Shown: positions 9,749 through 17,669 of the stretch, piece by piece | Numbering within the stretch: position 1 is the first letter of the stretch | How the letters are laid out: each line of letters opens with the position of its first letter | Assembly (NCBI RefSeq): GCF_014695395.1 | Contig: NZ_JACJOF010000031.1 | Span: forward strand, 1-64,000 | Origin: Nodosilinea sp. FACHB-131 | GTDB lineage: Bacteria; Cyanobacteriota; Cyanobacteriia; Phormidesmidales; Phormidesmidaceae | Direction of reading: 5' to 3' | Length of the DNA stretch: 64,000 bases | The notes under the pieces: generated by a model | The model's database searches: none | The model's input: the letters and a program-made list of their open reading frames with translations, nothing else | What the model was told of the DNA's origin: nothing | Program-made: the position numbers and the translations under genes

Positions 9749-10732
9749 CTAAGCCTTAGGAGAGCCCAGTGGCCCCAGCAACAAAAACGGCCAGGGTAGC
9801 TCTAGATCGGGCACCAGCCCGGCATAGGGTCGCAGCCCCGGCACTGCATAGGGCAGCACAAATCGCAGTGACCTGAGCGATGCCGGTCGGTTGCCCTCGG
9901 CATCGACCGCGCCATATTCTCTGGCTAGTTCGGCCACGATTTGCACCTGCCCAGTGCGGCGCAGCAGGTGGCGATCGGCCGCCAACACCGCAATCACCCG
10001 TCCGGTGAGCAGTGGTGTTTCCCAGTTGTAGTTGTCGGGTGGTGAGCCATCTTCCCCAGCGCCGGAAAGTGGGCTATTCCCTAACCCCATCTCAGCGGCA
10101 AACTGGGTCATTAACTCGGTGCCAACAATGCCCGGCCAAACCGAGAGCGAGGTTACCTGGTGGGGTTTGAGTTCTACCGCCATGTCTGCGGCAAGGCGAT
10201 CGCAGGCCGCCTTGCCCACGCCGTAAGGCACCCCAAAAATATAGGACAACCCGCCCCACGACGACAGAGTGCAGATTAGCCCCCGCCGCTGTGGCACCAT
10301 CAGGCGAGCGGCATAGACGCTGGCCAGGTAGTGGCTCCGCAGCCCCACAGCATTGCACGCATCCCAAAACTCGGCGGGTTCGGCTTCCCAAAAGGGCTTG
10401 CCGTAGGCCGCCTTGATCGCTGATACCCCGGCGTAGGCGTTGTTCACTAGCAGATCGAGTCGGTCATTTTGGTCAGTTTGAATGCGATCGAAGAGGGCCT
10501 TGATCTGGTCATCGTCGCTGTGGTCTACCTGTACCGGAATCGCCGTTCCACCTGCCTGGTTCACCGCCGCTGCAGTTTCTTCGAGCGAGCCCATCGAGTC
10601 GGCCGAGGCAGTGAAGGTGCGCCCGGTAATATAAACTACCGCCCCAGCTTCCCCCAGCCCAGTGGCAATGCCCTTCCCCAACCCCCTGGTGGCCCCGGTC
10701 ACCACCGCAACCTGTCCGTCTAGTCGTGCCAT
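9749..10732 (-). CDS. SDR-family oxidoreductase (DHRS1-like)
   Basis: 327 residues. The N-terminal Rossmann motif TGATRGLGKGIA (about 13-24), the LLVNNAYAG segment, the catalytic Ser in TLSSWGG and Tyr-x3-Lys in YGVGKAACDRLA are all present, so it should be an active NAD(P)-dependent oxidoreductase. The long C-terminal extension after the core (about 260-327) with the ASLRSLRFVLP pattern is like the DHRS1 branch. The substrate is unknown. The gene stands alone, with 200-bp gaps on both sides. Confidence 0.88.
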   Translation of the reverse strand: MARLDGQVAVVTGATRGLGKGIATGLGEAGAVVYITGRTFTASADSMGSLEETAAAVNQAGGTAIPVQVDHSDDDQIKALFDRIQTDQNDRLDLLVNNAYAGVSAIKAAYGKPFWEAEPAEFWDACNAVGLRSHYLASVYAARLMVPQRRGLICTLSSWGGLSYIFGVPYGVGKAACDRLAADMAVELKPHQVTSLSVWPGIVGTELMTQFAAEMGLGNSPLSGAGEDGSPPDNYNWETPLLTGRVIAVLAADRHLLRRTGQVQIVAELAREYGAVDAEGNRPASLRSLRFVLPYAVPGLRPYAGLVPDLELPWPFLLLGPLGSPKA

Positions 10733-10941
10733 GGATATCTCCTAGTTAAACCGGCGGGCAGCCCTCAAGCAGTCGCCCACTGGCAATGAACCCCACACTA
10801 AACGTAGCTGTGAGTTAGCGATCGGTTCCAACAACTTTGTTCTAACAGCCCCGCCGCCTGTGGGTAAGCCTCCGAAGAATCGCAGTAGGGCAATAGTTAC
10901 TTATTTAGACAGAAGTCTCAACCCCTCTAATTAGATAATCT

Positions 10942-11229
10942 ATGGCCATAAACGGCGTCGGCCTAAATGTCGGCCCTACCCAATCCAACCGTGAAACTAT
11001 GTTTGTTAAAGACGCCCAAGATCAAACGCTAATTAAAGTACTCGACGTCACTGACTTAATTGATCCGCAGAACAACCAGATTCAGGGGCAGCAGCAGGCT
11101 GGTGAAGAAGAACAGCCACCCCAAGCTTACGAAAAATCGCGCCTTCAGTTTCCCTCTGGCGAGGCATTACCTGAGTGCTGGACTAATCCGGACTACAAAC
11201 TGCAACAGAGCCCAACCCCCCAGGCATAG
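10942..11229 (+). CDS. Small conserved cyanobacterial protein of unknown function
   Basis: 95 residues from the first ATG, or 76 from a second ATG at 10999 (MFVKDAQDQTLIKVLD), which may be the true start; neither has a clear Shine-Dalgarno. The tail FPSGEALPECWTNPDYK, with a preceding acidic AGEEEQP stretch, resembles a family of short cyanobacterial proteins sometimes labelled acetyltransferase in databases without biochemical support. It is hydrophilic, with no membrane segment. I do not assign a function. Confidence 0.6.
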   Translation: MAINGVGLNVGPTQSNRETMFVKDAQDQTLIKVLDVTDLIDPQNNQIQGQQQAGEEEQPPQAYEKSRLQFPSGEALPECWTNPDYKLQQSPTPQA

Positions 11230-11329
11230 CCAGTCTATTGCGCCAGAGCACGGATATATTCCGATCGCAGTCCCTCCACCCTCACAACGGTGGTTCTTAC
11301 TTTGTCCCGCAGCAATCACTCTCTGACCT

Positions 11330-11737
11330 ATGCACCGCCTTGAGCACAGCAAAACTACCCTCCGGGGCATTTTGGCCGTCTGCATAATAGTGGCAGGGGT
11401 TTTGCATTTCGCCCAGCCAGAACCGTTTATTCGGATTGTGCCAGGCTTTTTGCCTGCCCCAGCTGCCCTGGTCTACATCAGCGGTGTAATTGAAATTATG
11501 CTGGGCATTGGCCTGTTGGTGCCTGCTCTGCGCCAAGCTTCGGCGTGGGGGCTGGTTGCATTGTTTATTGCAGTGTTTCCAGCCAATCTCAATATGGCCA
11601 TCAATCACATTCAAATCGAAGGCATTCCCAACACCTGGTGGTTTCAAGCGATTCGACTGCCGTTTCAGTTCGTGCTGATAGCCTGGGCCTATTGGTATAC
11701 CCGGCCAGAGCTACCGGAAACCTCCCAGAGTAGTTAA
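11330..11737 (+). CDS. DoxX-family integral membrane protein
   Basis: 135 residues with four hydrophobic helices (about 11-28, 42-62, 68-85, 105-122). The sequence AGVLHFAQPEPFIRIVPGFLP and later PANLNMAINH are characteristic of the DoxX/DoxD-like four-helix family. Members are linked to quinone or redox chemistry in some organisms, but most are uncharacterised. It starts at an ATG at 11330 and is a stand-alone gene. Confidence 0.85.
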   Translation: MHRLEHSKTTLRGILAVCIIVAGVLHFAQPEPFIRIVPGFLPAPAALVYISGVIEIMLGIGLLVPALRQASAWGLVALFIAVFPANLNMAINHIQIEGIPNTWWFQAIRLPFQFVLIAWAYWYTRPELPETSQSS

Positions 11738-12194
11738 GTATTTCGGTTGCCTATTGCCATCGCTTGTAGCGTTGAAACTAATAGCGTTGGAACATTTTCT
11801 TGATGCAAGATTGTTAAGACAATTTCTTAACGCTCCTGCTAAAGATATGCCAACCAATAGTGTCAAGGCTTTTTACTTGCCCTTCAATCGTCTAATTTTT
11901 AACCCTGGACACGAGCTGTTACGGGAAAAATCCGTCCCGGGGGCGATAGGTGTGCCCCTGTAGTGCTGCTAGCCTTAAGCAACCAAGCTAGGTAATACAC
12001 TGTTCATACGAATCCAGAGCTGTACTGTTTGGATTGTGATGGCGTATGAAATAATGAGAGTAATACCGGTTGACGACGATCGCTCCTCAGATGAGACTTT
12101 CACTACCTAAACCTGCCCTAAACGCAGTGCCAAACATTTGTGCGGCAGTAGCGACGGTATCTTTAAATATACGAATTTATGTTTGGGATTCAGC
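11738..12194. other. Intergenic region, no supported gene
   Basis: About 450 bp of lower GC. A 69-codon frame at 11754-11963 starts at TTG, lacks a ribosome-binding site and resembles nothing I recognise, so it is not called. The right end must hold the promoter of the membrane-protein gene that starts at 12195. Confidence 0.5.
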
Positions 12195-12686
12195 ATGCAA
12201 ACTCGTCGAAGGCAACCTTCTAATGACTGGACTAAAGGGTCAAAGGGCATAGCCAGTTTTTTTGTGCTCTTTTTAGCCGTTGGCTTTTTGCTATACCAGC
12301 TTTCTTCTAGCGTGCTGTTTGCCATGGGTTACTCCTCTGGCGCTGGAGCCCGAAGTCTTGCTGCCGCACTATTTCCGTTAACGGTCTTAATTTATTTGGG
12401 GTTTATTGCGCGAATTCAAATCCCTGCTCGGGAGAGCGGCGCTCCTATCATCAACAGCTTTATCGTCTTCCTGCTGTGGACGATGCTGGTGCTCGGTGTT
12501 GATATTACTAATGAAACCGTTTATTTTCCAATCGAAGAATTGCTCTACTCTTTGACTTTAGCCGCTATGCTCTGGCGCTACAAATATCGAGGCCAATTCA
12601 AAGCGTTGGTGGCCTGTTGCTATGGCGTTTTGGCTGGGACGATGGCAGCGGTGATGTTATTTGGCATCAACCCTTTCGCTATGTAG
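12195..12686 (+). CDS. Polytopic membrane protein of unknown function
   Basis: 163 residues from the ATG at 12195. An upstream GTG at 12138 is possible but adds an unstructured lead. Four hydrophobic helices are visible: FFVLFLAVGFLLYQ, SLAAALFPLTVLIYLGF, SFIVFLLWTMLVLGVDI and the C-terminal VACCYGVLAGTMAAVMLFGI. The N-terminus is basic (QTRRRQPSNDW), which predicts a cytoplasmic N-terminus. I recognise no family. The stop is followed within 8 bp by MITE-like repeats. Confidence 0.6.
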   Translation: MQTRRRQPSNDWTKGSKGIASFFVLFLAVGFLLYQLSSSVLFAMGYSSGAGARSLAAALFPLTVLIYLGFIARIQIPARESGAPIINSFIVFLLWTMLVLGVDITNETVYFPIEELLYSLTLAAMLWRYKYRGQFKALVACCYGVLAGTMAAVMLFGINPFAM

Positions 12687-12693
12687 GGTCTTA

Positions 12694-12836
12694 GAGGGCG
12701 TTTGAAAAGTCCTCTGGAGTAACCTGAACTACTTTAACTACGGAGGAACTGCTACGAAGGAATGAGGGTTTCGAGGAACGATGTAATCCGTACAGGTGGC
12801 TTTTGATCCTCAATCTGACCCCTTTAAAGCATCCTC
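12694..12836. mobile_element. MITE-like element A (143 bp), TTA target duplication
   Basis: It is bounded by TTA at 12691-12693 and TTA at 12837-12839. The left end reads GAGGGCGTTTGAAAAGTC and the right end, on the other strand, GAGGATGCTTTAAAGGGGTC: imperfect terminal repeats that start with GAGG, as in IS5-like elements of cyanobacteria. There is no coding capacity. It may instead be the left part of one 274-bp element ending at 12967, because its left end matches the right end of element B best. Confidence 0.55.
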
Positions 12837-12839
12837 TTA

Positions 12840-12967
12840 GAGGGCGCTTGAGAAGCGATTTGTCCCCTACTGCTCCTTCAAAGAAGAGCCCCCAGATATG
12901 TCTAGAAAAGGCGTATTTAAGGGGCTCTTCACTTTTGCTGTCAAAAATAAGACTTTCAAACGTCCTC
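12840..12967. mobile_element. MITE-like element B (128 bp), TTA target duplication
   Basis: It is bounded by TTA at 12837-12839 and TTA at 12968-12970. The ends are GAGGGCGCTTGAGAAG and, on the other strand, GAGGACGTTTGAAAGTC. It contains a 10-bp hairpin (GAAGAGCCCC at 12883-12892, GGGGCTCTTC at 12921-12930) that could also act as a transcription stop. The right-hand TTA is the stop codon (TAA on the minus strand) of fraE. It is non-coding and shares the GAGG-type ends with element A. Confidence 0.55.
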
Positions 12968-13774
12968 TTAAAACTGACGGCGCGAGAAAATTAGGATCGA
13001 CACCGCCAGCAGTAGAGCTGTGTAAAGTAAGCCATAGAGGGCATGGCCAAAAAGCTCTGGAGCTGTAGGCAACAGTTCCATGCCGTAGGCGGCGGCGTTG
13101 CGCAAGTTGAGGCGTTCTAGGTCGGGCAGCACCAGGTATAGGACGTTGGTGAGCCGCTGCACCGCTGGGGTTTCGCTGAGTTTGCCAAAGGCTACCAAGT
13201 CCTGGCTCAGGTGCCCCATCAAATACACCGCAAAGGTGAGCATTGTGGCCAGTAGCGAACTGGTAAACACGCCAAATACGATGGCTACGGCCACCAGCAG
13301 CGCCGCTTCCAAGGCTGTAAAGAGCAGCGCTAGCAGCAGGCTCCCCAGCGAGAAGGGCACGCCGCTGGCCGCCAGCACCAGCACAAAAATAGCTCCGAGG
13401 GCCGCGATTAGCACCGCCAGCACCGCCGTGAGGCCCAGATGCTTGCCCACGATAAACTCGGCTCGGCTGACCGGCTTAGCAATCAGCACCAGCACCGTGC
13501 GCTTCTCGATTTCTTTGTTGATGAGCCCAGTGCCCACAAATACAGCCACCACTACGCTCAGCAGATGAATGCCCGCCAGACCCAGGTCCATCAAAATCTT
13601 GTTTTCGGCTCCGGCAGAAATGTCGGGCAGCAGCACCCGCGCGAGCACCAGCAGCAGGGCGAACAGGGCCACCAGATACAGAATGCGATCGCGAATTACC
13701 TCTAAAAATACGGTGCGGGCAATTACCCCTACCCGCGATAGCACCATTGGCTTAACCACTTTTGTCCCTCTCAA
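12968..13774 (-). CDS. fraE: FraE-like ABC-2 type permease (filament integrity)
   Basis: 268 residues from a TTG that overlaps the fraD stop (TTGA). An ATG at 13747 (MVLSRVGVIARTVF) is an equally plausible start. Six or so hydrophobic helices and the GLINKEIEKRTVLVLIAKPVSR segment are typical of NosY-like ABC-2 permeases. The order after fraC and fraD with overlapping ends is that of the Nostoc fraCDE operon, where FraE is needed for filament integrity and localises to septa. No ATPase gene is adjacent. The stop codon is formed by the TTA that borders a MITE-like element, so the last residues may have been altered by insertion. Confidence 0.82.
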   Translation of the reverse strand: MRGTKVVKPMVLSRVGVIARTVFLEVIRDRILYLVALFALLLVLARVLLPDISAGAENKILMDLGLAGIHLLSVVVAVFVGTGLINKEIEKRTVLVLIAKPVSRAEFIVGKHLGLTAVLAVLIAALGAIFVLVLAASGVPFSLGSLLLALLFTALEAALLVAVAIVFGVFTSSLLATMLTFAVYLMGHLSQDLVAFGKLSETPAVQRLTNVLYLVLPDLERLNLRNAAAYGMELLPTAPELFGHALYGLLYTALLLAVSILIFSRRQF

Positions 13775-14799
13775 GATAAGCCTTGCTGTTGTGTGCCCCT
13801 AGGATGCCCAGCCTGCCGCGGCGTTTGCAGGTCGCAGGTGAGGCTGGCCCACTGGGTGGTGGTGTAGCCTGGCGCGGCGTTTTCGGTGTCTATTAGGCCG
13901 CCTCGGTTGACTGGCATCAGCAGGCAGGTTTTTTCTAGGTAATAGCCGTCTTCGTTGGCGGCTGGCCCCGACCAAATTGCCCACAGCTTGAGAGTATAGC
14001 CATCGGCATTAGATAGGGGCTGAAAGTCGAGCCGCCACAGCGAATCTTCTAGGGATGCGTCGCGACCCATCTGCGATTGTACCCGCCGCTGTAGGGCCTG
14101 ACGTTGGCCCTCAAGGTTGAGTAGCCACCGCTCTACCGAGGGCCAGGGCTTGTTGTCGATCTGCTCCCGCAGCGTTTCTTCGGCGATGGTGAGGTGGGTG
14201 ACTCCAGCCGGCAAGGCCACCTCCTGGCCCGGAAAGCGGTAGACAAAGGCGCTGTTGTCAACGCTGTCGGCCACTAGGCTGGGGTAGTCGCGCACCCAGG
14301 ATTGAATGCGAAAGTAAAACTGAAACCAGCTGCTAAACAGCAGGCTGAGGCAGAATAGCAGCGCTAACTGCTGGCGCACCATCGGCGGCGGCTTCTTAAG
14401 GTCAAAGTCCCAGCTCACTAAACTGGGCACAGCAATCACCGCAAAGGATACCAGGGGCCAGGATACCAGGGCGGGCTGTAGCCACCGCCCACCCCACGAC
14501 CCAAACAGAAAGAGGCATAGAATCGCTCCCGATACCCAGGGAGCAACGGGGATCCCAAAAAGTCGGACTTTGTTGGCCTCTAGCGCCCAACCCACCCCCA
14601 GAGCCAGACAGATCCAGCTGATGGTGGCCAGCAGCCCTACGGTAAAGGCTGTGGCCGCTAAGAGACGCGCCAGCATTGACACGAGCCACGAAAACAAGCT
14701 CATGTAGATGACGGTCTGCCAGGAAAAGTAGCGCGGCGGCAGCACCGCTTGCCAGAGTTCAGTCAGGGTCCGACGCAGAAAACCGAAAAGGCCTACCAT
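13771..14799 (-). CDS. fraD: FraD-like septal-junction protein
   Basis: 342 residues: about five transmembrane helices in the first 190 residues (for example WLVSMLARLLAATAFTVGLL and LALLFCLSLLFSSWFQFYF), then a soluble, probably periplasmic part with a coiled-coil-like stretch (WLLNLEGQRQALQRRVQSQ) and a beta-rich end. This arrangement matches FraD, which forms the plug module of septal junctions in Nostoc (DUF5357, as I recall). It overlaps fraC by 7 bp and fraE by 4 bp, so the three genes are one translation-coupled operon. Assignment rests on architecture plus synteny. Confidence 0.82.
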   Translation of the reverse strand: MVGLFGFLRRTLTELWQAVLPPRYFSWQTVIYMSLFSWLVSMLARLLAATAFTVGLLATISWICLALGVGWALEANKVRLFGIPVAPWVSGAILCLFLFGSWGGRWLQPALVSWPLVSFAVIAVPSLVSWDFDLKKPPPMVRQQLALLFCLSLLFSSWFQFYFRIQSWVRDYPSLVADSVDNSAFVYRFPGQEVALPAGVTHLTIAEETLREQIDNKPWPSVERWLLNLEGQRQALQRRVQSQMGRDASLEDSLWRLDFQPLSNADGYTLKLWAIWSGPAANEDGYYLEKTCLLMPVNRGGLIDTENAAPGYTTTQWASLTCDLQTPRQAGHPRGTQQQGLS

Positions 14800-15386
14800 C
14801 CCAGCACCCCACTCTGGTTAATTAGCAGCAGCAGCACCAAGATGGCGGTAAAGCTAGCGGCGTTAGCCTGGAGCATGGCCAGCGCCCGAGGCGAGGTGCC
14901 ACCCTGTCGTCCTTCGATCTGGGCTCGCCGGGCTCGTTCGTAGCGCTGGCGACGATCGCTTTCGATCGCCTCTGCGGTGTTTTCTGCGGGTTTTTGACCC
15001 AGCAGTTGCAGCAGCCAGAGCAGACCCTGGAGCTTGATCCAGTAGGTGACAAAGAAAGCGGCGATCGCCGCCACCACCACGACCACCGGCAGCGCATCGC
15101 GCCAGCTGTTGGTGTAAAACCGATTGAACAGCACATAGCTGATTACCTGGCTGCGCAGCGACAGGGGCAGCACCGCCTCGAGGGCCAAAAACGCGACCCA
15201 GCCCAAACTAGTGGCCAACAGGTTGAGGGTGGCCGCATACTGCATACTGGTGCGGTAGCCCAGGCGCAGCTGCTGGCGCAGCACCATCGCTTCTAGCACA
15301 ATGGCCACCATGAGCAGCATGCTCTGCACGGCGATCGCCCGCAGCGGCAGAATGCCAAGTTCTGACAGCAAATCGTTGATGGGCAT
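14793..15386 (-). CDS. fraC: FraC-like filament integrity protein
   Basis: 197 residues with about four hydrophobic helices (IAVQSMLLMVAIVLEAMVL, AATLNLLATSLGWVAFLAL, VVVVVAAIAAFFVTYW, and the C-terminal ILVLLLLINQSGVLGW) and a charged cytoplasmic loop (ESDRRQRYERARRAQIEGRQ). The starting MPINDLLSELGILPLRAIAVQ and the linked fraD and fraE genes identify it as FraC, required with FraD for cell-cell molecular exchange in filaments. It is the first gene of the operon, and the promoter must lie within the 148 bp shared with the divergent CobO-like gene. Confidence 0.82.
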   Translation of the reverse strand: MPINDLLSELGILPLRAIAVQSMLLMVAIVLEAMVLRQQLRLGYRTSMQYAATLNLLATSLGWVAFLALEAVLPLSLRSQVISYVLFNRFYTNSWRDALPVVVVVAAIAAFFVTYWIKLQGLLWLLQLLGQKPAENTAEAIESDRRQRYERARRAQIEGRQGGTSPRALAMLQANAASFTAILVLLLLINQSGVLGW

Positions 15387-15534
15387 GGGGCGCTGAGGGT
15401 AGGTCGCAAATCTCGACCTTTGATGGGGGTTTCCCGGTGCACTCTCAAGGGTATAACCTCGGCCCGGCTTTCGCTAAGATCTTAGATCGGGCCGCTCAAG
15501 AATACGCACACCTAGTACGCAATCCGCAACATCC

Positions 15535-16665
15535 ATGGTTAGAACCGGCATTGGCATCCGCACGGCCCAGCAGGGCAACGAGCGGCTCACGGGGCAAATT
15601 CACGTCTACGACGGCGAGGGCAAGGGCAAGTCCCAGGTGGCTCTGGGGGTGGTGCTGCGCTCCATCGGTCTGGGCATTCAGAATTTTTTAGAGAGCCGGG
15701 TGCTGCTGCTGCGGTTTCTCAAGGGGCCGGGCCGCACCTACGACGAAGACGCCGCCATCGAAGCGCTCCAGCGGGGCTTTCCCCACCTGATTGACCAGGT
15801 GCGCACCGGGCGGGCCGAGTTTTTTGGCCCTGAGGAAATTACCAAATTTGACAAGCAGGAGGCCCAACGGGGCTGGGATGTAGCCAAGGGCGCGATCGCC
15901 TCGGGCCTTTACTCCGTAGTGGTGCTCGACGAAATCAACCCAGTGCTCGACCTGGGGCTACTCAGCGTCGACGAGGTGGCCAAAACCCTACTCAACAAAC
16001 CCGAGCATCTGGAGATTATCGCCACCGGGCGCGGCGCCCCCCAGCCGCTGCTCGATGTGGCCAATCTGCATTCAGAGATGAAGCCCCAGCCTCGGCCCGA
16101 GGGCATTGAAGGCATTGAGGGCATTGAGATCTATACGGGCTCGGGCAAGGGCAAATCGACCAGCGCCCTGGGCAAAGCTCTCCAAGCCATTGGTCGGGGC
16201 ATCAGCCAAGATCTCTCTCACCGAGTGCTGATTATTCAGTGGCTAAAGGGGGGCAATGGTTATACCGAAGACGCGGCGATCGCCGCCCTGCGCAAGATTT
16301 ACCCCAATCTGGTCGACCACCAGCGCTGCGGCCGCGATGCCATTGTCTGGCGCGGACAGCAGCAGGAAATAGACTATGTGGAGGCTGAAAGGGGTTGGGA
16401 GATCGCTCGGACGGCGATCGCCTCGGGTCTCTACAAAACCATCATCCTCGACGAGCTCAATCCCACTGTTGATCTAGAGCTGCTGCCCGAGGAGCCGATT
16501 CTTCAGGCGCTGCTGCGTAAGCCTCGCGGCACTGAAGTCATCATCACCGGTCGCTGCAAAAATCGCCCCGCCTATTTTGAGTTAGCCAGTACTCACTCCG
16601 AAGTCTTTAACCACAAGCACTACGCCGAGAAAGGTATTGATTTAAAGCGCGGCGTCGACTTTTAA
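15535..16665 (+). CDS. Tandem corrinoid adenosyltransferase-like P-loop protein (CobO/BtuR type)
   Basis: 376 residues made of two homologous CobO/BtuR-like halves. Half 1 has Walker A GEGKGKSQ (about 27-34) and VVVLDEINPVLDLGLL. Half 2 has GSGKGKST (about 202-209) and TIILDELNPTVDLELL. Canonical enzymes transfer adenosyl to cob(I)alamin as homodimers of about 200-residue subunits. Here the dimer may be fused into one chain. Half 1 lacks the Thr after GKS, so the halves may have different roles. A 16-bp hairpin follows the stop. Vitamin B12 adenosylation is inferred from the family and not certain for this cyanobacterial branch. Confidence 0.8.
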   Translation: MVRTGIGIRTAQQGNERLTGQIHVYDGEGKGKSQVALGVVLRSIGLGIQNFLESRVLLLRFLKGPGRTYDEDAAIEALQRGFPHLIDQVRTGRAEFFGPEEITKFDKQEAQRGWDVAKGAIASGLYSVVVLDEINPVLDLGLLSVDEVAKTLLNKPEHLEIIATGRGAPQPLLDVANLHSEMKPQPRPEGIEGIEGIEIYTGSGKGKSTSALGKALQAIGRGISQDLSHRVLIIQWLKGGNGYTEDAAIAALRKIYPNLVDHQRCGRDAIVWRGQQQEIDYVEAERGWEIARTAIASGLYKTIILDELNPTVDLELLPEEPILQALLRKPRGTEVIITGRCKNRPAYFELASTHSEVFNHKHYAEKGIDLKRGVDF

Positions 16666-16728
16666 AGGGGGTTACTTTCGTCAACATTCAACTAAGGAAC
16701 AGAACAGCTATTCACAAGTTCAGACATA

Positions 16729-16764
16729 AAATGCTGATCGAAGCTACCGCTTCGATCAGCATTT
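16729..16764. terminator. Perfect 16-bp hairpin between convergent genes
   Basis: AAATGCTGATCGAAGC, a 4-nt loop (TACC), then the exact reverse complement. It sits between the CobO-like gene (plus) and the PRC-barrel gene (minus), which converge here. There is no long U-run on either side (ATTTCG and ATTTTATG), so it is a moderate-confidence bidirectional terminator. Confidence 0.6.
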
Positions 16765-16855
16765 CGTCATTCTAGAGTTTCGTCAAGCTTCACCTTATAA
16801 GCTGTGTAACGCAACTACAGAATTTATTAGCTCGATCTGGGATGGTCAGCTGTTT

Positions 16856-17566
16856 CTACTCAACCCAGTTGCGGCTGCGATGGGCAGCTAAACGCTCTTC
16901 ATAGGAGCGGAGTAAACCATGGTTGTCTTCGTCGCTCAATCCGTAGAAACCGGTTTCTTGATCATAGATACTGGCATTGTGCTCAGAGCTGCGAGGTTGG
17001 GCTTCTGTTAACGTGCTTGCAGGCGCACCGATCGGACCCATACGTCGCAGGTCTCCTGCAACGGAATCGTTGCGGGTAGCCGTCGCGCTGGCCGTGTTGC
17101 CGATGGGGGGCATGCGTCGCAGGTCGCCAGCACGAGAATCGTTTTGAGCTTCAGTGGAAACGTAGTTTTCGCCTAAAAACTGACGGCTGGATCGGCCTTG
17201 GGCGATGGGTTGGTAGATGCCTCTGACGCGCTCTTCGTAATGCTCGTCTACCACCATATCGTCGCTATATTCTGGCAAATGTTCGACCTGGGCCTTGGTT
17301 AAGCCATCGACATAGATGCGGGTGTTGTCGTAGTCAAACCGGGCTAAGCCGACGGGCAGCAGGACGGTTTTGCCAAAAATCCACGGCCCGGTATCAATCA
17401 CCAAATAGCGAAAATGACCAGAGTCGTCCACTAACAAATCTTTTGCAGAGCCTACTTTGTCTTCACCTTGGGCATAGACAGAGTAAGAACTGATCTTATC
17501 CATTTGTCCGTCAGCAAGAGTCTCACGGTAATTAGGATAATAGTTCTTAAGCCGATGTAAAGGCAT
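16856..17566 (-). CDS. PRC-barrel domain protein with repeated AGDLRRM motif
   Basis: 236 residues. The N-terminal PRC-barrel (about 25-95) reads KVGSAKDLLVDDSGHFRYLVIDTG, then a long hydrophilic and probably disordered tail. The tail repeats AGDLRRMPPIG and AGDLRRMGPIG about 23 residues apart, each preceded by N/RNDS-like residues, and ends in a Tyr-rich helix (SYEERLAAHRSRNWVE). A strong AAAGGAGG site precedes the ATG at 17566. There is no signal peptide. PRC-barrels often serve as docking or RNA/protein-binding modules; the specific role is unknown. Confidence 0.75.
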   Translation of the reverse strand: MPLHRLKNYYPNYRETLADGQMDKISSYSVYAQGEDKVGSAKDLLVDDSGHFRYLVIDTGPWIFGKTVLLPVGLARFDYDNTRIYVDGLTKAQVEHLPEYSDDMVVDEHYEERVRGIYQPIAQGRSSRQFLGENYVSTEAQNDSRAGDLRRMPPIGNTASATATRNDSVAGDLRRMGPIGAPASTLTEAQPRSSEHNASIYDQETGFYGLSDEDNHGLLRSYEERLAAHRSRNWVE

Positions 17567-17669
17567 GTTAGAGCCTCCTTTAATTCATCCTATCCAGAGG
17601 TTAGCGAAAGCGGCCTTTTCTCTCATCGCCCGATAGGGGGACGGCTATAACCCCAGTAGGCATACATCA

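Noticed and set aside
11754-11963. 69-codon frame from a TTG
   Set aside because: No ribosome-binding site, atypical composition and no resemblance to a known protein.
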